Below the pieces are notes generated by a model. It worked only from the letters and a program-made list of their open reading frames with translations, was not told the DNA's origin and made no database searches. Below are positions 48,904 through 56,989 of a DNA stretch of 64,000 bases, piece after piece; the first letter of the stretch is position 1, and each line of letters opens with the position of its first letter. Location: positions 868,001-932,000 of the forward strand of contig JAFKAC010000018.1 of the NCBI GenBank assembly GCA_025766275.1, given 5' to 3'. The DNA comes from Lactarius indigo (lineage: Eukaryota > Basidiomycota > Agaricomycetes > Russulales > Russulaceae). The translations under genes and the position numbers were made by a program.

Positions 48904-50955
48904 GTGGCTGTAACAACCAGAGACCAGTGGACCAGTTTCCGTCCATATTCGCTCCCAAGAAGAGGAGAACGCAACGTCCCCACGCGCTTTTTACAAGCCG
49001 CCAATTGGAGGGAAAGGCAAGAAGAGACTGGATACTTCGTCGAGTTTAACGGACCTAGCAGGTTCCGTCCAGTTGAGTTCAACTTCGATCATTTGTGCTG
49101 GGTAGAAGTTGCCTGGAACCCCGTAGACTCCCAGTGGGACGCTATACGACCAGCAGGACCCAGATATCAGTGCGATATCGACGCACGAGAACTCAATAGC
49201 CGCGCCGACTGGGGCCCTGTTGACGGGCAGATACGAGAACATTCCACCGGAGAAGTAGTGTCGGAAGAGGAAGAACGAAGCCAAGAAGAAGACGAAGAGA
49301 GCGAAGGACGAGAGCCAAATCAAACTGAGACCAGCGGAGGAGCAATACAGGACCTCCTCATCGAACGAGCTGAGTCCGCACATATTACAGAACCCGAACC
49401 AATTCACATTAGGTCGCCAGCTATTATGGCAACCTTGACGCAAGCTATGGAGGAAGTCGCCATTGAAGAAGCACGTGCCATAAGAGCAGAAGCAAGAGAC
49501 ATCCTTATGCCCATCAATCCGGAGACCGGAGTACGAATGACCGCGGACGACGCCGCAATCTTTCGCGCCATCGGATCGGACAGGGGAGACCCCCCGTCCG
49601 AGCGACGACCAGCTATGGAACTACCTCCCGGGGTAGGAGGACCCAACGGAGATCCGCCACCCCCGCCGGGAGGAGGAGTACCATTTGACTTACGAGGAAC
49701 CGAACCACCGCGAGGACCACCCGCTGGACCACCAGGAGGCGGGGGCGGCGGAGGAGGAGGAGGTGGCGGAGACGCTGGAAGGGGAAGCCATCATAGCGAG
49801 AAATTAACCGGCGAGCCACCCTCCATTTTCGATGGAGACAGACTTAAAGTAGACCAATTCCTGACGCAGTGGCACGTCTACTGGGGCATGAACTTGGACG
49901 CCCCTATCATGCGCAACGACTACAGAAGATGCCTTCTGTTCCTGTCATACATCAAAGGCGGAGCGGTCAGCGAATGGGTCTTGTCCTTCCTGAACTGGCT
50001 CAACAGACAAATACAACGGGGAATCAGTCCCTACACCCGTGGTCTATGGGACGCCGTAGCGGACGGTTTCAGCCAGAGATTCGAAAACACGCTGGAACGC
50101 GAACAAGCACAAGCAATATTACGGAAAGGGCTTAGGATGGTAGGAGAGGACATTGACAAGTACGTCAATGATTTCGAACAGCTCGCACGGAAGGCTCATT
50201 ACCGCCTCGATGAACCACAAACCATCGACCTCTTCACATCGGGTCTGCCGAAGGAACTGTTCAAAAACGCGTTCCAGTTCGACGACCCGGTCACCTTCGA
50301 CGATTGGAAGAGGGCCGTACTCAAACGGCAGAAAAACTACATCCATCTCAAAGCGAGGCTTAACGAGTACAAAAACACCCCTACACAACCCAAGAAACAG
50401 ACCGGCAACGCAGGATGGACGCTTCCCCAAAACCTACAACAAACTAACCCCTGGGCCATGGACACCTCGGCCGATCGTGCCAAGGTACGGCTGGCAGGAT
50501 CTGAAGACGTCGACTTTAACAAGCTACCCCATCGTGATTGGCAAACGCCACCGTTCCCGCCAAGAGGAGGACCAGGCGCGAGAGGACGAGGAAGAGGGGG
50601 ATCGAGAAGGGACCTAAGGAACGTACTCTGTTACAACTGTCACGCTCCGGGACATCTCTCACGAAATTGCCCCCATCCGCGCGCACAAGGACATTGGCAA
50701 AACGCGCCATCCAGCAGTCGAATGACCGAAACCACGTGGCACCAGGGACCCGTATCACAATACGAGCCCTCTCTGCCCGGGTACATGACCCCGGCACTGA
50801 GCGCAACACCAGCCCCTCAAATTAATGCGGCAAGTACGAAGACGGCAGGAGAACAAGCAAAGGAATGGCTCACACAGGTGGCCAATAGTACGGACGAAGT
50901 AAAGGACCTTATCCTCCAAGATTTGTGGGGGAAAGAGGGTTTTCGGGACGCCTAA
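48904..50955 (+). CDS. gag: Gag of C2
   Basis: 683 codons from GTG at 48904 (context ATCGTGG). A TAA at 48886 closes the frame upstream, so translation must begin at or after this point, and the first in-frame ATG (IMATLTQ) comes only at about codon 177. Domains: N-domain (RFRPVEFNFDHLCWVEVAWN), Glu-rich linker (~110-150), Pro/Gly-rich hinge with a Gly run (~240-300), retrotransposon-gag core (FLTQWHVYWGMNLDAPIM to LFKNAFQFDDPVTF, ~315-465), Arg/Gly-rich segment, knuckle CYNCHAPGHLSRNC (~575) and a C-terminal helix. It assembles particles and binds RNA by family knowledge. It overlaps pol by about 30 nt. Confidence 0.92.
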   Translation: MAVTTRDQWTSFRPYSLPRRGERNVPTRFLQAANWRERQEETGYFVEFNGPSRFRPVEFNFDHLCWVEVAWNPVDSQWDAIRPAGPRYQCDIDARELNSRADWGPVDGQIREHSTGEVVSEEEERSQEEDEESEGREPNQTETSGGAIQDLLIERAESAHITEPEPIHIRSPAIMATLTQAMEEVAIEEARAIRAEARDILMPINPETGVRMTADDAAIFRAIGSDRGDPPSERRPAMELPPGVGGPNGDPPPPPGGGVPFDLRGTEPPRGPPAGPPGGGGGGGGGGGGDAGRGSHHSEKLTGEPPSIFDGDRLKVDQFLTQWHVYWGMNLDAPIMRNDYRRCLLFLSYIKGGAVSEWVLSFLNWLNRQIQRGISPYTRGLWDAVADGFSQRFENTLEREQAQAILRKGLRMVGEDIDKYVNDFEQLARKAHYRLDEPQTIDLFTSGLPKELFKNAFQFDDPVTFDDWKRAVLKRQKNYIHLKARLNEYKNTPTQPKKQTGNAGWTLPQNLQQTNPWAMDTSADRAKVRLAGSEDVDFNKLPHRDWQTPPFPPRGGPGARGRGRGGSRRDLRNVLCYNCHAPGHLSRNCPHPRAQGHWQNAPSSSRMTETTWHQGPVSQYEPSLPGYMTPALSATPAPQINAASTKTAGEQAKEWLTQVANSTDEVKDLILQDLWGKEGFRDA

Positions 50956-53900
50956 ACCCGTCAGTCTGGGTGAGGGCTCTACAATGTAATTCTGTAATTG
51001 TGACAACGCGCTATCGATCTCTACGAATTCCAGTGACTGTCCGAACGAATTACCAAACGACTGAAGCAAACGCACTGGTCGACTCCGGAGCGACCGATAA
51101 CTTTATCAAACCAAGTATGGCAGCCAAGGCAGGAATCCCGGTACAGGCGCTGGAAACGCCCCGCAAAATATGGAACATAGACAATACGGAAAACAAAGCT
51201 GGGTTGATCACTCATTACGTTAACCTAGAAGTGAAAACGCGTGGACAGGTGAAGAAAATGACCTTTCTGGCCACCGACCTCGGAAGCGAGGACATGGTGC
51301 TCGGCTATCCCTGGCTGAGCGCCTTCGAACCCACCATCAGCTGGGCTACGGCCACCACACACCCCGACGTACAACCCGTAGTGCTAGCCACTACGGAGGA
51401 ACTACTTACCGCATCCACGGTGCGAGCCCTAATCACCGCGGAAAAGGAGGAGATCTTACAAGAACTGCATGAGGAAACTTTCGCACGAGCCACGACCTCG
51501 ACGGAGTTGGCCATATTAGCGAAACAACAGCAGACGGCAGCCGTGTTGCCACCCGAATACGACGAGTTCAGTAGACTCTTTAACGAGCAGGCCTCACATC
51601 GTTTTCCCCCAGCTAGACCGTGGGATCACGCAATTGACTTCAAACCTTCAGCTCCGACGGCCATAGACTGCAAGATATACCCCATGACACAAAAGGAAGA
51701 AGGCGAACTCAGGGAGTTCTTAGACGAAAAACTGAAACAGGGCTACTTGCGCCCCTCCATATCCCCGTACGCGTCTTCCTTCTTTTTTATTAAAAAGAAG
51801 GACGGAAAACTACGCCCTGTGCAGGACTATCGAGTTATCAACTCACACACCATCCGCAATCAATACCCGCTACCGCTCATCCAAGACCTCATTCTGGATC
51901 TCAGCAACGCTCACATTTATACCAAACTAGACATCCGGTGGGGCTACAACAACATACGCATCCGCGATGGAGATCAAGAGAAAGCGGCGTTCAAGACCAA
52001 ATTCGGTCTCTTCGAACCAACGGTCATGTTCTTTGGCCTCACCAACTCTCCGGCCACCTTCCAAGCGATGATGAATCACATCTATCGCGACACGATCGCG
52101 AAACACGAGCGCCTCGGCACTACGATACGTGTCTATATGGATGATATTGGTATCGCGACTCATTTCGACCATGATTTAGCCGCTCATGTCTCGGCCGTCC
52201 GAGACGTCCTACGCGTCGCCAAAGAACACGATCTCTACTTCAAGCTTGAGAAGTGCCTTTTCCATCAACCGCGAATGGATTACCTGGGGGTAATCCTTGA
52301 AAGGGGGGTAACTCGCATGGACCCTGTAAAAGTTCAAGGCATTAAAGACTGGCCAACGCCCACGAAGGTCAAGGACGTTCGATCCTTCCTGGGCTTCTGT
52401 AACTTTTACAGACTTTTCATTCGCGGTTTCGCAAACCACGCAAAGCCGCTGACCAAACTAACACGGAAGGATGAAGAGTGGAGATGGACGGAAGTAGAAG
52501 AAGAGGCATTCAACACCCTGAAACGCCTCGTAACAGAAGAACCGGTACTCGCACATCCAGTCCTCCAGGACCCGTTCGAATTAGAGGTCGATGCCTCGGG
52601 ATACGCGGTGGGAGCCGTACTCCTCCAGAGAAAAGCTGACGGAAAGCGACACCCAATAGGATATTACTCCGCAACGCTTTCGGAAGCCGAGCGCAACTAC
52701 GACATCTACGACCTAGAACTACTGGCCATAGTCAAGGCGTTGCGGAACTGGAGACCGCTACTCGCAGGAGCCCCACACAAGATCAAAATTTACTCGGATC
52801 ACCTCAACCTGCAATACTGGAAGTCACCGCAGAAAATCAGCAGACGTGTCGCAAGGGAAGTATTAGAACTTTCCGAATACGACTTCGAGATTCACCACAT
52901 CAAAGGGAAGAACAATGGACGAGCAGACGCGTTGTCGCGTCGACCGGACTACGACCAAGGAGCGGGGGACAATAGCGAAGTGGTGGTACTGCCACCGGAA
53001 GTCTTTGTCCGAGTCACTAATACGGCAAAGACGCTCACCCTCGACCCGAACCTGTTGCAGCCGCGACATCAACAAGACGAGGAAGTGATTAAGGTGTGGG
53101 TAGACCCCCACCAATTGAAGAAAATACAAGGAGAGTGGTATAAAGACGGCAGGTTCGTAATAACCGGACCAGCATCGACGCATCGCGTATTGATCCATGA
53201 CCACCATGACTTGCCAATACATGGCCATCCCGGGATCGCAAAAACACAACGAATCCTGGAGAGGCATTATTGGTGGCCGCGACTGCGCAAAGATGTATAC
53301 GAATATGTCCAAGGGTGTGCGGAATGTCAACGAAACAAGGTAAACACGCGTCCTATACGAGCGGCACTACACCCCATCACACCAGTACTCGATGCGCTGC
53401 CCTTTCAAACGGTGGCAATCGACTTCATTACCAAGCTGCCGACATCCGAAGGGCACGACAGCATCCTCACCATCACCGACCATGACTGCAGCAAAGCCTC
53501 AGTGTTTATACCATGCCGAGAGGAGATAACCGCCGAAGAAACCGCCGCGTTGTACGTCAATCATGTGTTTAAACGATTCGGACTACCGCGCAAAATCATC
53601 AGTGACCGAGACCCCCGCTTCACATCCAAGTTTACAAGGGAGGCATGCCGAATTCTAGGGGTGCAGCAAAATATATCCACAGCGTATCACCCACGCACCG
53701 ACGGACAGTCGGAAAGGACCAACCAATGGCTGGAGCAGTATTTACGCTTCTGGGTGAATGAACGCCAAGACAACTGGACCACGTATTTGCCAATAGCGGA
53801 GTTTGCACACAACAATTGGCCCCACGAGCACACGAAACAGTCGCCGTTCCAACTCCTGATGGGATACGACCCGCGAGCTGATTGGACCGATAAGCCATCC

Positions 53901-55664
53901 CCTATTCCCCAAGTAACCGCGCGACTGACACGGCTGAAAGAAGCTAGACAGGACGCCCAACGCCTCATGAAAAAGGCGCAAGAGGCATGGGTGCGCAACA
54001 AAGATACGCCCAAATTCCGTATCAATGACCTCGTGTGGTTAGAAGGGAAGCACCTTCGAACCAATCAACCCACGGCGAAATTAGCGGCGCGACGCCACGG
54101 ACCTTTTAGGGTGATCCAGGTGATGTCGCCCTACAATTATCGATTGGAACTTCCCACACAATGGAGCATCCATCCAGTGTTCCACATCGATCTTCTCACG
54201 CCGTACAAGCAAACTCCCTTACACGGGGAAAACTTCACGCGCCCACCACCAGAACTGATTGATGGAGAAGAGGAATACGAGGTCGAGGCCATTCTGGACT
54301 CTAGGCATTTCGGCAGGGGCAAACGCCTGCAATACCTTGTGAAATGGAAGGGGTATCCAGACTCGGAGAATCAGTGGGTCAACAAGGATGACGTCTTTGC
54401 GCCAGAAGCGCTCCGCCTATACCAGGAAGCACAAGCGCGGGGGCAACAAGTTAAAACGAACAGCGCAAAGGTCGAAGGGAGTCAACCCTCTTTCCTCCGC
54501 TCTCTCACCTCTCACATGCCTACTTCCCCTCTACGCCATGTCACCCAAGCAGCGCTCCTCGACTCCCTCGCACAAGACGCCCACGCCCTCTTGGCTGAGG
54601 ACGACGACACCGAAGTACCCAACCCTCAAATCACACCATGGACACCTCTTAGACCAGCCGAGGGGCCTATCACCGCGCAAGAGTGGGCCCACGTCATCAC
54701 CAGATTCCCAGACCCCACTACTACCCCCGATGACGAATCCGCCGTCGTCCACGTCTTCAGAAACGACCGTGGAGAACGCGAGCCGATCGCCGCTATCCCC
54801 CCAAGCGACGACCTCATCGGCATTCGCGGAGTTTTCCCGAGCAACGACCAGCGTTCAAGCGCTGATGGAGTACGAGCTGGAGGGGTGGAGGAGAGTAGCG
54901 GCGGAGTGGCAGAAGGAGCAGCTCGACTCCGCAGCGGCCCGACTGAGGGAGATGCGCGAGCGGCGGCAGCGATGGAGGCAGCTGAGGCTAGCCATGACGA
55001 CGACGATTACTACCCGGCACGCCACGCCTTCCTTCGAACGAAAAGCGACCCTACTAATCCCCTCATCACGCCTTGGCTCGTCTACTCCGACGGGTCCCCC
55101 ATGTATCGAGGACGTGTGCGCGTGCCTGGCGCCGCCGATCATCGTACGTTCACCGCCGCCGACGACCCCGCGCATGTCATTGCGCCTGAAGGGTTCCGGG
55201 CAAATCGACGACCCCATCACATTCCATACCCCATCACCGGGCCCGACGGAGTAGAGCGGGACGCGTCCCACGTCCAACTCATCGGAGGGGCTGACCCCCT
55301 CATTCTAGGAGTCATACCGGGCTCACCGCACGTCTACGGTAAGCCCTTCTACGCTGAGCCGCACGTGTCCGCCGCTCTCCGCCCCACATACCCCCACGAA
55401 GACCTGGTCGTCTTCGAGGCGGACCGCATCACCGACCGAGCCCTCAACCGAATCAACGACGAGTCACTCACGGCTGAGGTTACGCGCTTCCGCGCGGCCA
55501 GCTACGAGTTAGACCGACTCCGCGCTCGAGTGGCCCAGCTCCGCGCCATGATCGAATGCGCGCAGGACGATCGCCGCGACTCCATTTATCGTCTGGAGCG
55601 CGCCACGGCACTCGAGCGTATCGCCGATGAGCAACGCGACTGGCCGGCGAGGGACTTTCGGTGA
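50925..55664 (+). CDS. pol: Pol of C2: protease, RT, RNase H, integrase, chromodomain, extension
   Basis: About 1579 codons in the -1 frame relative to Gag, with no ATG near the start, so the product is a Gag-Pol fusion. Approximate residues: protease LVDSGATDNF (~48), RT KKKDGKLRPVQDYR (~290) and VYMDDIGIAT (~402), RNase H LEVDASGYAVGAVLL (~550), NNGRADALSRRPDYD (~663), integrase finger CAECQRNKVNT (~800), VAIDFITKLP (~830), SDRDPRF (~892), DGQSERTNQWLEQ (~927), chromodomain EEYEVEAILDSRHF to WKGYPDSENQW (~1113-1155). The tail has acidic linkers, YYPARHAFL, APEGFRANRRPHHIPYP, GSPHVYGKPFYA and a C-terminal coiled coil (LRARVAQLRAMIECAQDDRR). All catalytic acidic residues are present. Confidence 0.95.
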   Translation: MGERGFSGRLNPSVWVRALQCNSVIVTTRYRSLRIPVTVRTNYQTTEANALVDSGATDNFIKPSMAAKAGIPVQALETPRKIWNIDNTENKAGLITHYVNLEVKTRGQVKKMTFLATDLGSEDMVLGYPWLSAFEPTISWATATTHPDVQPVVLATTEELLTASTVRALITAEKEEILQELHEETFARATTSTELAILAKQQQTAAVLPPEYDEFSRLFNEQASHRFPPARPWDHAIDFKPSAPTAIDCKIYPMTQKEEGELREFLDEKLKQGYLRPSISPYASSFFFIKKKDGKLRPVQDYRVINSHTIRNQYPLPLIQDLILDLSNAHIYTKLDIRWGYNNIRIRDGDQEKAAFKTKFGLFEPTVMFFGLTNSPATFQAMMNHIYRDTIAKHERLGTTIRVYMDDIGIATHFDHDLAAHVSAVRDVLRVAKEHDLYFKLEKCLFHQPRMDYLGVILERGVTRMDPVKVQGIKDWPTPTKVKDVRSFLGFCNFYRLFIRGFANHAKPLTKLTRKDEEWRWTEVEEEAFNTLKRLVTEEPVLAHPVLQDPFELEVDASGYAVGAVLLQRKADGKRHPIGYYSATLSEAERNYDIYDLELLAIVKALRNWRPLLAGAPHKIKIYSDHLNLQYWKSPQKISRRVAREVLELSEYDFEIHHIKGKNNGRADALSRRPDYDQGAGDNSEVVVLPPEVFVRVTNTAKTLTLDPNLLQPRHQQDEEVIKVWVDPHQLKKIQGEWYKDGRFVITGPASTHRVLIHDHHDLPIHGHPGIAKTQRILERHYWWPRLRKDVYEYVQGCAECQRNKVNTRPIRAALHPITPVLDALPFQTVAIDFITKLPTSEGHDSILTITDHDCSKASVFIPCREEITAEETAALYVNHVFKRFGLPRKIISDRDPRFTSKFTREACRILGVQQNISTAYHPRTDGQSERTNQWLEQYLRFWVNERQDNWTTYLPIAEFAHNNWPHEHTKQSPFQLLMGYDPRADWTDKPSPIPQVTARLTRLKEARQDAQRLMKKAQEAWVRNKDTPKFRINDLVWLEGKHLRTNQPTAKLAARRHGPFRVIQVMSPYNYRLELPTQWSIHPVFHIDLLTPYKQTPLHGENFTRPPPELIDGEEEYEVEAILDSRHFGRGKRLQYLVKWKGYPDSENQWVNKDDVFAPEALRLYQEAQARGQQVKTNSAKVEGSQPSFLRSLTSHMPTSPLRHVTQAALLDSLAQDAHALLAEDDDTEVPNPQITPWTPLRPAEGPITAQEWAHVITRFPDPTTTPDDESAVVHVFRNDRGEREPIAAIPPSDDLIGIRGVFPSNDQRSSADGVRAGGVEESSGGVAEGAARLRSGPTEGDARAAAAMEAAEASHDDDDYYPARHAFLRTKSDPTNPLITPWLVYSDGSPMYRGRVRVPGAADHRTFTAADDPAHVIAPEGFRANRRPHHIPYPITGPDGVERDASHVQLIGGADPLILGVIPGSPHVYGKPFYAEPHVSAALRPTYPHEDLVVFEADRITDRALNRINDESLTAEVTRFRAASYELDRLRARVAQLRAMIECAQDDRRDSIYRLERATALERIADEQRDWPARDFR
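50937..50943 (+). promoter_or_regulatory. -1 ribosomal frameshift site of C2
   Basis: GGGTTTT in the Gag register G-GGT-TTT, followed within 12 bases by the Gag TAA. After slippage the frame reads GGG TTT TCG, the start of the Pol-specific sequence. I did not find an obvious downstream pseudoknot by eye. Confidence 0.75.
54538..55254 (+). CDS. ORFx of C2: overlapping +1-frame ORF in the pol tail
   Basis: 239 codons, ATG at 54538 to TAG. It begins MSPKQRSSTPSHKTPTPSW, is Ser/Pro/Thr-rich for ~95 residues, then carries a charged amphipathic helix (LEGWRRVAAEWQKEQLDSAA and RLREMRERRQRWRQL) and a basic end (RLKGSGQIDDPITF). Start codon, helix and end line up with ORFx in the other beta copies (C1, E) and, more distantly, in the alpha copies. 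Function unknown. Confidence 0.5.
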   Translation: MSPKQRSSTPSHKTPTPSWLRTTTPKYPTLKSHHGHLLDQPRGLSPRKSGPTSSPDSQTPLLPPMTNPPSSTSSETTVENASRSPLSPQATTSSAFAEFSRATTSVQALMEYELEGWRRVAAEWQKEQLDSAAARLREMRERRQRWRQLRLAMTTTITTRHATPSFERKATLLIPSSRLGSSTPTGPPCIEDVCACLAPPIIVRSPPPTTPRMSLRLKGSGQIDDPITFHTPSPGPTE

Positions 55665-55681
55665 GTCGGGGTCTCACGCTG

Positions 55682-55693
55682 AAAAGGGGGTGA
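55682..55693 (+). promoter_or_regulatory. Polypurine tract of C2
   Basis: AAAAGGGGGTGA abutting the 3' LTR, preceded by CTCACGCTG as in C1. Confidence 0.8.
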
Positions 55694-56232
55694 TGTCACG
55701 TTTCGGACTTTCTGTGTTATGGTACGACAGTGATTAGGACCCTTACTGTACCGGTTGCAACTACGGCGGTAAGGTAGATTAGTTGCGGACTTACTTACGG
55801 TGATACGGCGGTGCGATAGGTGATAAGACACGATAGCTGACTGATGACCGACGCCACTAGTACTGGTACTAGTAGTATTAGGGTTCGCGTTGTTTCTGCG
55901 ATACGTTGGACGCTTACTTACTGTGACTCATAGCGGCGCTTCTAAGCCCGCTCGACTTGTATTTAACCTGCTTTGTGAAGACCAAGATACGCCATCTTGG
56001 TCTTCTTGAATCGTCACTTGTTTCCTTTTTATTTGCGACTCAATCTCTCTCATCTCTGAATCATAACTTGGTGTCCAACTCCGTTTGTGACAGAATAAGA
56101 CTAAAGCCTTGCCGGTGTACCTTCGCGTATTCACTAGGGCAAGTACACGGACCTCCGCGTCGTCGTGTCGAACGCTAAGTTGTTATCGCCTCTCCCGAGC
56201 TCAAGTCGAGCTGACGCTGTGACGGCGTTACA
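55694..56232 (+). repeat. 3' LTR of C2
   Basis: 539 bp, identical by eye to the 5' LTR; followed by the duplicated GTAGG. Confidence 0.94.
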
Positions 56233-56465
56233 GTAGGCCAATCTTTGATGCCTGAAATTTTGACGGGGTCCATGCGTGTCACCCCCTTTTCAAGGATTAC
56301 CCCCAGGTAATCCATGCGTGGGGAGTGGAAAAGGCATTTCTCGAGTTTGTAATACAAGTCGTGTTCCGCGGATACACGAAGCACATCTTTGACGGCTGCG
56401 ATGTGATCTGGCAATGAATGGTTAAGTCCTGTAGCAATACCGATGTCATCCGTATAGACTCGAAT
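56233..56465 (-). pseudogene. pol: Element D Pol, RT fragment
   Basis: Minus-strand RT sequence continuing D upstream of C2: LEKGVTRMDPVKISGIKDWP, KLEKCLFHSPRMDYLGV and DHIAAVKDVLRVSAEHDLYY. It ends near the YMDD region, altered here (V-Y-T-D-D from an ATG to ACG change), at the E insertion. The rest of D lies beyond E and F, outside the window. Confidence 0.88.
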
Positions 56466-56955
56466 TGTAACGCCGTCACAGCGTCAGCTCGACTTGAGCG
56501 TGGATGAAGGCGACTGTTACTCAGCTAATCACGCTCGAGGCGTATGGCACAAAGGCAACTTTCTTAGATGTTCGCAGACACTAAGGCACGATGGCACTCG
56601 GATAGAGGCAAAGAAAAGACAAGACGATTTGAGAGAAAGAGACAAGACAAGTGACGATTGAAGAAGACCAAGATGGCGTTTCTTGGTCTTCTACAGCTAC
56701 CTTAAATACAGAAAAAGCAGGCTTTCAAGCGCTGCTACGAGTCACAGTAATGTAGCGTCCAACGTATCGCGTAAGTACTGCAATCCTAATACTACTAGTA
56801 CTAGTATTAGGATTGAGTCAGAGTCCAGTCAGCAATCACGCGCAATCCCCTATCGTACTACATCGTAAAGCCCTAAGGCCGCGAGTCCGTGACTAATCTA
56901 CCTTACCGCCGTAGTCACAACCGGTACAGTAAGGGTCAAATGCAGAAACGTAACA
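56466..56955 (-). repeat. 3' LTR of E
   Basis: 490 bp; minus strand begins TGTTACGTTTCTG and ends GCGTTACA. It contains TATTTAA and ATCTTGGTCTT at 56674-56664. The polypurine tract CTGAAAAGGGGGTGA precedes it. Confidence 0.9.
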
Positions 56956-56989
56956 TCACCCCCTTTTCAGCGTGAGACCCCAGACTCAC

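Larger units (their letters stand above)
48346..56232 (+). mobile_element. Ty3/gypsy element C2 (beta family), intact
   Basis: 7887 bp, plus strand, flanked by exact GTAGG duplications (48341-48345 and 56233-56237) in pol of D. The two 539-bp LTRs look identical by eye. Gag, Pol and ORFx are fully open and all cis signals are present. It is the best candidate for a currently mobile element in the window. Confidence 0.96.

Noticed and set aside
50153..50617. 154-codon alternate-frame ORF within gag of C2
   Set aside because: A shorter counterpart exists in C1 (15438-15755) but no matching ORF is evident in the alpha copies and no conserved start; likely chance.
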